This document shows, piece by piece, positions 11,147 through 22,576 of a stretch of 64,000 nucleotides of DNA. A model generated the notes under the pieces. The model ran no database searches. It saw only the letters and a list, made by a program, of their open reading frames with translations, and was not told the origin of the DNA. This DNA comes from Canna indica (taxonomy: Eukaryota > Streptophyta > Magnoliopsida > Zingiberales > Cannaceae). The number at the start of each line of letters is the position of its first letter. The stretch's first letter is position 1. The position numbers were made by a program, and so were the translations under genes. Location: the NCBI GenBank assembly GCA_034359265.1, contig CP136891.1, forward strand, positions 52,468,501 to 52,532,500, written 5' to 3'.

Positions 11147-11230
11147 TGTAATATCCTATAATGCCCAAAATCATAATAATAATATTTTATCCTTAAGTAG
11201 GGGACCGTGGTGTCACGAATCAATTATTTT
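11147..11230 (+). mobile_element. 5' end of a gypsy LTR, truncated
   Basis: TGTAATATCC followed by CAAAATC, AATAATAATATTTTAT and GGGGGACCGTGG-like sequence matches the inverse of the right end of the LTR at 14368-17546 (GGGTATTACA reading leftward). So this is the first ~80 bp of that LTR family in plus orientation, inserted into the gag-like fragment. After that the match is lost. Confidence 0.55.
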
Positions 11231-12897
11231 GTATGGAAGAATCCGTGCGGCATCCTTGCTTCCCATGAAAGGGTTTAGCCTTAAGCCAATCTGCTTCGCC
11301 AATGTCGAAATGTCACGGGCTCCCACTTCGCGTGGGTCGAAGCCTCTATGTGCTTGGACAGAAAAACGTTGTTGGGTCAAATGGCCGATTCCATGAAAAT
11401 GTAAGGAAATGCTTAAACGAAAGCTAGAACTAAAGACTAGAGTGTGCACAGACTATACCTGGGTACTATAGTTGTGGAGCCCAACCCCCAAGTGCCACCC
11501 ACAAGGATACCAAAAGCACGAGGAGCATGACAAAATTCCTATGTTCACACACCCCCACCGTCCGTGCCACGCCTAGGCAAACGAGGCTGTTTGCCTAGCC
11601 ATGAGCAAGAGCGGTGGGCAATACGCGAGAGCATTTTACAATGCATATTTACATGGATGCTCATGATGCAATATTTACAATGCATGTTAAGGACGTCATG
11701 ACACATACAGGACTTGACAACCCCGAAGGTCTCTAACATTCTCCCCCACTTACGAAGTCGACGCCCACGTCAACTTGTTTCTTGAAGGCATTGGAGAGGC
11801 CTTGACTCTTGATCTTCCACTTCTTCATCTTGTGGACTGGGTACCATCGCTCCGTGTCATTTGGCTTTCGACTCTCGTAAGCGGTGAAATGTCCTTCCTT
11901 CATGAGAATGCCTCCAACTATGAAGTTCGCAAATTCTGGTGGGGCCCTTCTGTAAGGAGGTCGATATGGGGCTTGCTCCTCGGTCCCTACTGTGGGTTCG
12001 CGCTGCACACTGCGTCTTACGAGTCATCTACTCTGCACACAAATATTGTGACATAGAGGCCATCTGCCATGTGCACAAGCCTTGCATCTTATTAGTCATC
12101 TGCTCTGGACACTAACATTGCGACTTAGGGGTCATCTGCCCTGCGCACACTTGCATCTTATGAGCCATTTGCTTTGCGCAATCAGGATGGTCTTCCAATT
12201 TTACTGCAGCCACCTTTGTCAATTCGCCTTGTCGGACTCCTTCCTTCACTTGTATGGCGGAAAAGAGTTTGTTTTGGCTTCTTGGTGCTGAACGCACTGT
12301 TGGAACGATGTTGGGGTTGTCCTCCCCCATCAAGCATATTGTGTCGAGGAAGGGCATGGGTACCGCCTTTGCCGATTTGAGGAACTTTATTCCTAGAATG
12401 ACTTGATAGTCATCGAGGGGCACGACCATCAGGTTAATCTACCCTTTCTATCCTCCAACTTTCAACAGAATGTCTCTTGCGATGTCGTCGATTTTCCGTG
12501 TTTCGGAATTCACTACTTTGACATGACTCGAACTTTTCCCTAGTTTGAGTCCAATTCTCTTTGCCTCCTCTCTGACAATAAAGTTATGTGTTGCTCCCGA
12601 GTCTACCATCGCTCGGGTGGTTCTGCTGTTTAGCTTGATGTCGATAAATATCAGCTCATTCATCACTTCTGGACGCTTTGTCGTGAGTTTTCGCTTCCCC
12701 ACTTGAGTCTTGAGAGTATTAAGCAGTCGTACTGCTCCTATGTTGGTTCTTCCATTATACTCGTCTTTGCTGGAGTGGTCGCTCGATGACCTCCCGCTGT
12801 GACTCGATAAGGCAACTGCTTTTCCTTTGCCCTTATCTTTCTTCACCAAGACGTTGGACATTGTCTCCACCACGGTTTCTACTATCAAGGCGCTCAA
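11231..12897 (-). mobile_element. Ty3/gypsy deletion derivative, minus strand
   Basis: A polypurine tract, CGTAAGTGGGGGAG on the minus strand (11741-11754), sits beside a 3' LTR whose start TGTTAGAGACC lies at 11738 reading leftward; the far end of that LTR is not clear. The coding remains run from 12897 to about 11755. First comes a retropepsin with the catalytic VDSGATHNFI motif (near 12600). Next is a spacer with in-frame stops near 12450. Then PYRRAPPEF, the start of reverse transcriptase, runs straight into GHFTAYESRKPNDTERWYPV, part of the RNase H domain. The whole polymerase core between them is missing, so the element cannot move by itself. Confidence 0.65.
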
Positions 12898-14367
12898 GGC
12901 TTGTCATTCTGGACATCCTTGGGCTAGGTACAAGAAGTTCTATCAAAACTTTGAAGATTCTATTTTGCATTCACGCACTAAATTCTTTGATTTAAGATCA
13001 AGGTTCCAGTTGAAAGGAAGCAGTTGCAACTGGTATTCACTACAACTGAGAAGAGTGGGTAACATCTTCAGTTCTTCAAAAAGGGATTCTAAATGATGAT
13101 TGATAAAGTTAGTGAGAAACTTTTTAAATGTTCACATGTGTGCTTTCCTTTATGAGAGATAAAATTGGATAATGATGCAGCTTTCTTCTCAAAGGCCATT
13201 AGTACAGCGTAGTCAAAATCTTTTTATGTCCAGGGATTGAGTGTCATGTCGCAGATTCTTCTTCTTTTAATAAGATATATGAAGAATCTCTAAATCTTCC
13301 TTGGACAGTGTGTTACATAATGGATAAATTGGTGTTTCAAAAAATTTATTCTCTCATATAATCAATTTTTCAGCTGGCGTTTCACTTATAACCGTAACTT
13401 CACCATTGTGTTTTTCGGCAGAGGTTGTACTTTAATATGAATGTGAACAGATATGTCATCATTTATGTCCTTTATGCGTTGCAACTTGGTTCAACTTCTT
13501 GAGAACTTAATCGACGGTCTCAATCTTCATTCATTCTACAATCTATTTAAGTTGAATTTCCAATACATAATAGAAAAAGGGTAAAACAATGAGCTACGAG
13601 AAGGAGATGGAAGCTTCCATGACAATAGAGATGGTGTTCTCGAGTCCAGCTGAAATTATCGACACACAAAATCCAGCACCATTCGCTGGTAAAAGATCAT
13701 CTCCGTCCACCTCTCATGATCAAAAGCGAAGAAAGAAATTGAAAGGAAATGCTACAAAATGCCATGGTAGAGGTATTGTATCCGTAACCCTCACATCAAT
13801 TTTTATTTTACTAGTTTTGAAGAAGAGTTATCTTTTGAGGGGGAGGAATTATGTTATGAGGGGGAGCATAAAGAAGATATCGATATTTCAAGCACATCTT
13901 TCGGACCGTTCTTATAACTGACAAGTATTATGACTCAATTCCAGGAAAGACTGGTTCTAAAACTGAGTCAGTGAAAGGTAAATCTACAGCTGAGGTAGTC
14001 AAGACTGACACTAGGATGATGAAGGCTTCAACTATGAATGATGAAGGTTCCACTTGTCACCACTTATCGTTCGAAGTAGCTGTTACCGAAATATACTCTG
14101 TGAATGATGAAGGTTTCAATTATGAAGACGTAGTCTTAACTGCTTATAGTCTTAAAGGAATTCTGGTTGGGCTGGCTGATATGATCTTGATGAGTGATGG
14201 ACTTCTGGTTTGATGATGATTTTGTTTAACTGATTCTGGACATTTAAATCATCATTATTTTTTTCTGAACAATTTAGTTTCGAAGAGTTTCTCTTCACTT
14301 ATTTCTTAGGCGTTTCTTATTTACATAAATGATCTTTTGTAAAAATGCCTAAGTTATACTGAAAGTT
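12898..14367. other. Degenerate LTR-retrotransposon remnants
   Basis: No long ORF is convincing. Purine-rich TTTTGAGGGGGAGGAA and GAGGGGGAGC (about 13834-13866) resemble polypurine tracts at the 3' end of a Copia internal region. A reading frame through 13800-13915 is acidic, and 13971-14213 encodes a low-similarity polypeptide with repeated NDEG. Together with 17547-18105 this was one continuous stretch before the solo LTR at 14368-17546 inserted. Confidence 0.4.
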
Positions 14368-15189
14368 TGTCACCCCAAACCCGGTATGATCGGCCAGGAT
14401 ACGTCACATACCCAGAAGCCTAACCCAACTCAAATAAAATAACAATAACCTGAACAGTGGAAGATTTTTTTTTGTTGAAAAAAATAGACATGACACCACG
14501 AACCAAACCAAACCAAAACTCAATATGAACACGCTGAACAAGTTATTAAAAAGGAGTTCAAATAAATAAACAAGACTCCCCAAATAAAAATAAAATGCGA
14601 AAACCACAACCCGAGTCAACATGACTCAACAACTCAAAGAGACACTAAAATGACTCATGTATCCTCCTCGATCACGACATGTCACGAGACCCGCTGCCCT
14701 GCCACCACCAGCCGCGCTACTGCACCCCGGTACCTCTCTAATCTAACTCAGGTGCTAAAAAACAACATAAATGAGGGGTAAGTCCAACTAGGACTTAGTG
14801 AGTAGATCAGTCCTCAATTCACCAAATCAATCATCATGCATAAAAATACAATATAACCGATATAAATAATGTAACAACAACGTCAGAAGAAATCAACAAT
14901 AATATATCCATAGCTCTATGCATGAAATCAACATCCGTCAACAAGTATAAAATATCTTTTTAAAAATGACGGACAAGCATCAATAACACATCCGCTACCC
15001 TACTCATATCCACAACAATAAGTATAATCATCCATCAATAGTTATAAACATATCCACAATAATAAAATAGGATGAATGCAACACCTCAATCATATGCATG
15101 TAATGCAACACCCCAATCATATGCATGCTCTCCAGACCCGTCGGTCCCACATAGCCACATAGGATAGGTAGATGGGTGGCCGCGAACTA

Positions 15190-15410
15190 CCACCCAGCTC
15201 AGTGCCGTCTCTTTGGGGCATGCACTCCCCTCACCGGCACTGGCTCTTCCGAGCTAGCCTGTTGGGGTATACGTTCCCCTCACCTGCTCGGGTCTCCGGA
15301 CTGTCTCTTTGGGGTATGATCTTCCCTCGCCAGCCGGACTTCCGGAATAAGGCCAACTCTATCTCTTTGGGGCATACCCTCCCCTCACCAGCGAGGCTTC
15401 CGGGAAATGC
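15190..15410. repeat. Imperfect ~57-bp tandem repeat inside a gypsy LTR
   Basis: About four units, each with CTCTTTGGGGYAT, a CCCCTCACC.GC core and CTTCCGG. Unit boundaries drift. The ORFs spanning it on both strands are repeat artefacts. Confidence 0.65.
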
Positions 15411-16071
15411 AACAAGCACATCACAACACCACACATGGAAGTATATAAGTATGAACAATATGTACTATCAACAAGTAATAAAAGGTATGTCAAGTGCATA
15501 CCTCATCCTCCACCTCCTCCTATTATACATCACAAATCACATACCGATATATATATATAAATAGTGCTTATAAATCATGAATGCTCAACACAAATAAACA
15601 ATCATAAAATAGAATTATAACACTGTAACAAAGGATGCACGTGTATTAAGAAAGTAGTGCAAAAAAAACTCCAACTATAAATCAATGAACTGGAACATGA
15701 TAAAACAACTCATCATAGAAATCACTGATCTGGGATAAAATTCACCTCATTAACTACTATATCCATGAATCATCTCAAATCGAATCATAAAAATATATAA
15801 AATATGATTTTTCAGCTTGGCATGCAAAACGAAGCGACATCTGCCTACTGTTTCCAAAATACGAAGGTTTGATGGCGAAACAAACCTCACCAATGAATTC
15901 AAAATGTCGATTAGGTGAAAATTCATATATAACATGAATAGTTTCGCTAACTTTAAAGCCTCCAAATAATTATTTAGAATAATGAAAGAAATGCCTTAAT
16001 TTATTTAATAAATCACTGTTACGAATAAAATATGACGGTGTTACAATCAATAATCAGTAATAAAATCTCTG

Positions 16072-16512
16072 CCCTTCATCTAAACAGGATCACATCACAG
16101 CCTTCTACCTAATCTGATGCAATCACAGCTCTCTATTTAACATAATGCAATCTCAGCCTTACATCTAACCAGATACAATTTCCGCCCTCCATCTACATAA
16201 TGAAATCATAGTCTTACATTTAATTAGATGCAATCACAACCATCTATCTAATCAGATGCAATCACAGCCCTCCCTCTAACCTGATGCAACCTCAGCCTTC
16301 CATCTAACTAGATGAAATCTCAGCCTTACATCTAACATGATGCATCCACAACCTTACATCTATCTTGATGCAATCTCATCCCTCCATCTACATGACGCAA
16401 TCTGAGCCTTACATCTACATAAGATCTAATCCTAGCCCTTCATCTCAACAAATTCAATCCAACCCTTCATCTCACCCAAATTAATCCCAACCCTCCATTT
16501 CATCTCATCTCC
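16072..16512. repeat. 28-bp minisatellite, about 16 units
   Basis: Tandem units with consensus CCYTCCATCTAAC followed by a variable dinucleotide and GATGCAATCTCAG. Unit length is 27-29 bp with substitutions in nearly every copy. It lies within the solo LTR at 14368-17546, and the related LTRs in this window lack it, so it expanded after this copy split off. Confidence 0.85.
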
Positions 16513-17546
16513 CTTGGGTCATCTTCTCCCCCTCTCCTCACCCACCTGCCGTCGCCGCCCTTCCCCAGACGCCACCGAGCCGCCTGAGACATTGGCGCCG
16601 ACATCGGCGCCTACCGACACACTACCGCCACCACGAGGTGATTGCAGCACCTCGTGCGGCTGCCCGTGCATGGCAGCATCTGCCCACGCATGGCAGTGAT
16701 GCCACGCCGGGCGCCGCTGCTCGCCGGGCGCCACTGCCGCCGCGGCACCTCCGCCGGCACCCACTGTCGCCGCCGCCAGAGCCCATTGCCGCCGCGGCGC
16801 CTCGTCGGGCGCCGCCTCCTGGCGCGGCCGGTGCTGCCGACAAGGTGAACAGGAAGGGGTAGAAGGATGAAAAGAGGAGAGAAAAAGAAATAATATTTTA
16901 TTCCAAAAACGGATAAACAACATGATTTAATTAAGAAATGATCGATTTGACTTCCGATCCAATACGAGAAAATGCGTCAAAAATCGCCAAAAAACCCTGA
17001 AATATGAGAACAGCGACATGAATCGAGAACTAAAGAAAAGAAGGCCTAAATCCACTCACCGGATGGAGAGAAAATAGAAGAAAAAGATGTGCAGGATCTT
17101 CGCCCGCTCGACACCGACGAACTCACGAAAATCCGGCTCCGACGGCTCCTCCTCCTCGATGGCACCCTCTCTCTCCTCTCCTTTGCCTCGGGTGGTGTGC
17201 GGCTCAAAACCCCTGGCTGCACACCCCAAGGTCTAATTTATAGATACCGGTTGGGTCCAAATGATCAAAATACCCCTACCTAAGCTATCCGACCTAAACA
17301 GCTCATAACTCACCCGTTCTAACTCCGATTCAAGATCCGATTGCACCGCTAAATTCGTCTCGAGATCCTCTATCATCCTAGCATGGTAACTCATAGAGAT
17401 AAGACAAATAAAATTTCCCTTAATTTTTCTACATTAAATGCTTACTCGGGTCTAATCCCAAAGCTTCCCGCCAATTTGCACTAACTAGGGCCCACGATCC
17501 CCCACTCAAGAATAAAATATTATTATTAAGATTTTTGGGTATTACA

Positions 17547-18105
17547 CAGTTTTTATTGACGACGGCGGTGATTAAATATGATTAAAGTCAACATTTATTA
17601 GATCTTCTAGAAATCTTCCAAGGACACCTATAAATACTAGAGAAGAGATCTATTGTCGACAACTCCATTGCGCGGAAATGCTGTTGCCATCTATAGAGGA
17701 GTTGAAACTACTGAGTGCAGATTGCCGAGTGCAGAAGAGGCAACAACCTTTTATCTTCGAGGAGAAGATTGGATATCGGGCGGATAACTCACTACAACAC
17801 GAGACTGTGTGGAGGACGGAACTCTATGGTTGTGATGTCATAGAGAGGCAAGTTGGTATTTACTTGTAATAACAAATAGATTTTTGTTATTTTCGATTCA
17901 CTGTAGTATTGATAGTCAGATTTCAGGTGAGAAATTCAGAGGACTTATATTGTACTTATAGAGAGTGAATTGGACATCTGTCCGGTGAGTGCCCCGCAGA
18001 TTAGGTGACTGGTTTGTCACTGAACTGCGTAAACAAATCTCTTGTGTTTTCTTTGCCTTTTTATTTTTATTTTTACTTTGCTAGAATAGACTATTATTAG
18101 AGCAG
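17547..18105 (+). mobile_element. Probable LTR end with TATA box and primer-binding site
   Basis: CCTATAAATACTAGAG near 17627 looks like an LTR promoter. About 450 bp later, after a T-rich stretch, comes ACTATTATTAGAGCAG (about 18088-18104), a mutated initiator-tRNA-Met site (consensus TGGTATCAGAGCAG). The arrangement U3-TATA-R-U5-PBS fits a Copia-type LTR in plus orientation whose internal region has been replaced by the next fragment. A small ORF at 17678-17869 is not recognised. Confidence 0.4.
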
Positions 18106-19345
18106 TTGCAACTTCCTAAGCAACTGTCCTTTACAGAAGTTTCCTAAGAGACCTATATATATTGTCAAGTTTGTTTCTCTAAATTCGGATTCCTTGGATA
18201 GATTTGATACTCTTTTCATTGTCTGAGAAATTTTGTGAACTCGGACGGGACTTCGAACGATAAGTGGTGACAAGTGGAACGTCATGCGAAAACTGCTTAG
18301 TAAGATATAGCAATCCGCTACGCGAGTACCGTCACAGGTATTAGATTCTTGAAGAGTGGTGTGCATCAAGCACAAGTTGATATTGGGCCAAATGGGCCGA
18401 GTGGTGAGCATCACGCACGAGTTGATATTGGGTCGGATGGGCCGAGTGGTGTGCATCGCTCATGAGTTGAGATTGGGCTGGATTGGCCGAGTGGTGCACA
18501 TCACGCACGAGTTGAGATTGGGCCGAGTGGTGTGCATCGCGCATGAGCTAATATTGGGCCATATTGGGCCGAGTGGTAAGCCTAGTGTACGAGTGATTTT
18601 GGGTCGAGACATATGTTGGTGAACCACGCCTACGATAGACCCGAGTGACATGGGTCGGAGGACCTTTCCCGACTGAGTTATGAGCACTAAGGCTAGAGGG
18701 CCTTCCTAGCTCAATGAGCTTGAGCAGGGAGGTTCGTTGGGGGTGGCCGGCCTAGCGAGCACTCTATGAGATGTGGACGGGTAACTAGAGGATAGTTCCA
18801 ATTGAGCCGAGCCAGGTTGTGTTGTGTGCGTAGTGCATAAGTTATTGATGCATTGTGTTATATGTTTTATATCTGCTATTTGAACATAGAGTTAATTACT
18901 GCATTATTTATCTAATATGGTTTGGCTTGGTGATGGTCGAGGTGGCCACTCACTGAGTTCTTTGAACTCACCCTCCTTTTATGTATACTATTTTGCAGGG
19001 CGTGATCACTGAGGTATGGCACAGTTGGTGCGGCGGACTCCAGTGGCAGTCTCGTGAAACCTGTTGATGTAGTCGAGTCGAGTCGAGTTCGTATATGAGT
19101 CTATTAACAGACATATAGTGTATTTGAAACTTGTAGTTGTTTGAACACTTTAACTCATGTAGTAGTGATACTTGGTTATGCAATATCTTCTTGAATTATT
19201 ACTAAGTCGGTACTTGGATGTTAAATGTGTATGTTATAGTATCTTAAACCGGTTATGTTGCATGATTATATGTTATTGCTTGATCTAGGCTTCGGGGTGC
19301 ATGTCTGCACTCTGACCGGTCGCGTGACCCGGTTTTGGGATGTGA
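18106..19345 (+). mobile_element. Gypsy LTR 3' part, plus orientation
   Basis: Ends GACCGGTCGCGTGACCCGG then TTTTGGGATGTGATA at about 19345, the inverse of the TGTCACGCCCC-type left ends of the other gypsy LTRs here. Upstream blocks (CACTCACTGAGTTC, CAGTGGCAGTCTCGTGA) are the inverse of blocks in the LTR at 14368. Its own 5' part is missing. It points opposite to the gag remnants on its right and so belongs to a different insertion. Confidence 0.6.
18354..18600. repeat. ~45-bp tandem repeat GAGTGGTGTGCATC...ATTGGGCC
   Basis: Five to six units of GAGTGGTGTGCATCACGCAC then GAGTTGAGATTGGGCC, with one unit shortened. A related GGCCCAA/CGGCCC array occurs in the LTR at 39604 (about 40328-40530), so the array is an ancestral feature of this LTR family. 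Short ORFs on both strands here are repeat artefacts. Confidence 0.8.
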
Positions 19346-22300
19346 TAGACCACCATTCAAAGTGAGGTCGATTCCTGAGGCTGACTCCTCTGCGCTACAA
19401 ACATTACAAATACTGGTGCCTTCACTCTGGTCTGCGCCCCACTCTGACCGCACTGTTGGGTAGTCCCTCTTGAAGGGTCTCGACTGGCCACACCCGAAGC
19501 AAACATTCCTTTTACCAAACATACCCCTGTGTGCCTCCTCCCGCACTGCTCACACAATGGTACCTCTGTCCAACTCTGAGACTCAAACACAGTTGTCCTC
19601 TGAATAGCCCTCGGTTCTGCACCTGACCGACCTCTAAAATTGCTCTACCCATGGCTCGACTGATGAAAGACCCCTGCAGCAATCACCTCGGACTGAGCCT
19701 ACCGCTCTCCTAGTCCCTGATATCTAACTTTTTCTTTGTCGGCCCATCCTGCCTATTAGTAGGCACCATGGCCTCCTTCCGCAAGGCCTCGTCCACTACC
19801 TGAGCAAAGGTGGTGTCCTAAGTGTAGTGAATCAACGTGCCTATCTGGACCCTAAGTCCCTCCACAAACCGCCTGGCAATGTTTGTCTCAATCACTACTG
19901 GCAATGGATGATATCTGGATAAATAGTTGAACTCCATCTCATTCTCTGCCATCGTCGTGCTGCTTGTATGTCTGAGCTGCTCAAACTCCTTAGCCCGCTT
20001 CTCATGGACACTCCGAGGTAGGTACCTCTCCACAATGGCATCCCTAAATTGGGCCTAGGTGGGGTGGCGGTGCATCTGCTCCCCTAAACGCTCTCCAGGA
20101 ATGGAAGCACTCCTTGGTTGGTCCCCTCAGTTGTAGCCCCACCATTTGAACCATAGCCTCAAGAGTACATACCAAGACCTCACATAGTTCAAAGTAGTTA
20201 TTTAGAAAGGTGGTAGCCCCACCATCCCAATACCTCATTCCTTGGATGGTCCCCTCAACTATAGCCCCACCATCTCCATATCAGTGCTCGTGAACTCCGG
20301 TGGCCTCAATCTGACGAAGTCCAAGTAAGGGACTCCTCCTAACACTACCTCGTGACAATCTGCCACTTAGACCACTGGCTGTACATGGTCCTCAACCTCT
20401 AGTGCCACAGGTGCTACTGGCAGCACCTGCTGAGGCTATTGTCTCTGCTCCCGCTCCCTACGGAGCTCTTCAGTCAATTCGGCCACTTGAGTTAGCTTAA
20501 GGTTTTCAACCTTGGGCTTAATCTTGATTTTGATAATAACAAACATGGAACTAATGTTTCAGTGAGAAATCTTTCAGGTTCCATATCGATTAGTGCTCGA
20601 CATCCTCGATCGGAAGAATCGAAGAAATAGGAGAAATCGGCAAGGACGTTCGTCGTCGCTCGGGATTCTTCGGGAAGTTAAAGTTTAGGTTTAGGGTGTC
20701 TAGTTTATATTGTAAATCCTCATGATGATGCATAAGAACCAAAAAACCAATCCCGGATCCCAAATCATGAAAACCCAGAACCGCCCTGGAATTCACTTAG
20801 CCTAGGGAGCTCCTTGGAGGGCTATATGTCCTAGACATTTACTTGACATAAAAAATGGTGGTAATTGTTCCTTGGGTCAAAACTAGATAACGAGATATTT
20901 TTAAGGAGTTTTTGGAAGCCTTTAGCATACCCATATTTGACTCAAAAGATTAGGAAATTTCCGTTTTCTGAAAATTTGTACTAGAGCTCAAAAACTAGAT
21001 TTTGATTCTTAAGGATTTTGATTTTTTAGATATTTTTACTGAATCCAAATGGGGGGTAATCCTTATATAACATTTATGTTTTAAAGTTATTAACTTGAAG
21101 TTAAGAAATATTATATAAGAGGACCTAGCGAACACGGAACCCAAACGAGTAGAAAAACCCAAGCAAACTAACAGTCTGTCTAGTTTTCAGTCGACCGGTC
21201 GATCGATCGACAGAAGCCAAAAACTGGCAGTGGGTGCATCGGTCAACCGGATTGAGGATCACAGAATCATGACCCTGGCATAACAACTTCGGTCGACCAA
21301 TCGATTGACCAAACAGCGCGATTAAGTCACAGAAGGGCAGCGGTCGCTAGGCGGTCGATCGGTCGGTCGACCGATGATCGACCGACAAGCGACCGAGTGG
21401 CTGTAACGGCTAGTTTTCCGCCCATTGAGCCGCCCGTTTCATTTCATTTCTTCTTGGCTCTATAAATACCCAAGTCTAAGCCTTCCTAAAGAACTTTTGA
21501 TCACTCTTAACCTTCATTGAGTCATCATTGATCAACTCTAAGCTTTCTTTGAGCCATTTTTTTTAGAGAAATCCTAGTATGAGCTTTCATTCCTAGTGTT
21601 TGCCTTCAAGTTTGATTTGATTCATCATCAAGGCATCGAGAGGAGCTAGGATTCATTGTGTTTGAGCTAAGTATTTGTATTGTTGTATTTTTTGCTCCAT
21701 TACTTGTATATTTTCTTGCTTCTTTCATTGTATTAAAACTTGTGTAAACCTAGGTGGTTTGATTTGGTTGGTGGTTGCCTTGGTGTTAAGGCTTAATTCC
21801 ACCGTTGTAAACGTAGTTTACTAGGATTAGTTGAGTTGTCCCTTAGGATTGAGGTGGAAGAGTGCTCTCGGTAAGAAGGCGGAGACTTCCGGGTGTGGAA
21901 GTGCCTTAGGTTGAGAGTGAGATTCTTCGAGTCAAAGTTCTCTGTGTAAGGGAAACTATTTAATCTAGTAAACTTAGTTTGGAAATTCTAAGCGGGGTGC
22001 TTAGGTAGTGGAGTAGGCATTTGGGCCGAACCACTATAAATCTCTGTGTTAGCATTATTCTCTTTATTTGTGTTTAATTGATTTATTTTTGCTTCCGCAT
22101 CTAATCGATAAATTATGATTTGCCTAGATAACTTAAGAAACGATAAAACCAAAATTAGGCAACAAGTTTAGATAATACACTAGTCACCTCCCCTCTAGTG
22201 TGTCATTTCATCCAACAACTTGGGCCTCAAGTTGTGCTACCTTGGGATCCTATCCCAAATTCTGCTGAGCTGGTCGCCTACTGCCATGACCCCGACCCCG

Positions 22301-22576
22301 ACCTCAGCCTAGCCCTATCTGCCTGTGGAATTGCTTCCACTCCCACTCATTAATGCATTATTGTTTAGCTCCATGGTTATATAAGAAAACAACCATAAAA
22401 GGGAATTTAAATAACTAATTGAGGTTTGCAAAAATAACACACCACACTTACCGCAGTCGGTGTGCAAACTCAGTCGCCCGATCTCGTGACTAGAACATAT
22501 TGTATGGCAATGCCCATATAGTACCCTATGCCCTATTGTCGTAGCAAGGACCTAACCACATGCTCTAATACCACTT
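19346..22576 (-). pseudogene. Ty3/gypsy gag remnant, minus strand, split by a solo LTR
   Basis: To the right a mutated primer-binding site (GCTCTAATACCAC, inverse of GTGGTATCAGAGC) lies just inside the LTR at 22577. A gag-like frame starts near 22374 and continues after the solo LTR at 20490-22217. It has a capsid segment (RAKEFEQLRH, NEMEFNYLSRYHP, IARRFVEGL; about 20033-19818) and two zinc-knuckle regions: an intact CEQCGRRHTGVC, and CFGCGQSRPFKRDY in which the His and last Cys are lost. Many stops break the frame. No protease, polymerase or integrase follows; the next DNA (19345 and below) is an unrelated LTR. Confidence 0.7.
20490..22217 (+). mobile_element. Solo Copia LTR inside gypsy gag (GTCGAC-palindrome family)
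   Basis: Starts AGTTAGCTTAAGG (the usual TG is mutated to AG), ends CATCCAACA, and has a perfect duplication ACTTG at 20485-20489 and 22218-22222. Palindromes such as GGTCGACCG cluster at about 21185-21395, just upstream of TATAAATA at 21461-21468. The 20650-21170 portion matches the plus equivalent of the inverted LTR at 40639-42258, so the longer LTR variant is ancestral to some copies. Confidence 0.92.

Larger units (their letters stand above)
14368..17546 (-). mobile_element. Solo gypsy LTR (chromovirus-like family), ~3.2 kb
   Basis: Begins TGTCACCCC and ends GGGTATTACA on the plus strand; in true orientation it reads TGTAATACCC...GGGGTGACA. Flanking pentamers are AAGTT (14363-14367) and CAGTT (17547-17551), a duplication with one mismatch. 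Internally it shares blocks with the LTRs at 22577, 28301 and 39604 (CGGCCAGGATACG, CGAAGCC-like, GAGTCCAACTAGGA-like). It is longer than its relatives because it contains a minisatellite and a GC-rich block at 16513-16860. ORFs in the GC-rich block appear on both strands and come from base composition. Confidence 0.8.

Noticed and set aside
13589..14213. Candidate host genes MSYEKEMEAS... and the NDEG repeat ORF
   Set aside because: Neither matches a family I know; they sit between retroelement signals and lack splice-consistent partners.
16519..16923. Overlapping Ala/Arg/Pro-rich ORFs on both strands
   Set aside because: They follow a GC-rich GCC/CGG block inside a gypsy LTR; several frames are open at once, which is a composition effect.
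17547..18105. Possible endogenous pararetrovirus intergenic region (TATA, long leader, Met primer site)
   Set aside because: No viral coat, movement or polymerase motif was found near it, and a Copia-type LTR explains the same signals.
18097..18687. Histidine-rich repetitive peptides on the minus strand
   Set aside because: They are translations of the 45-bp LTR tandem repeat.
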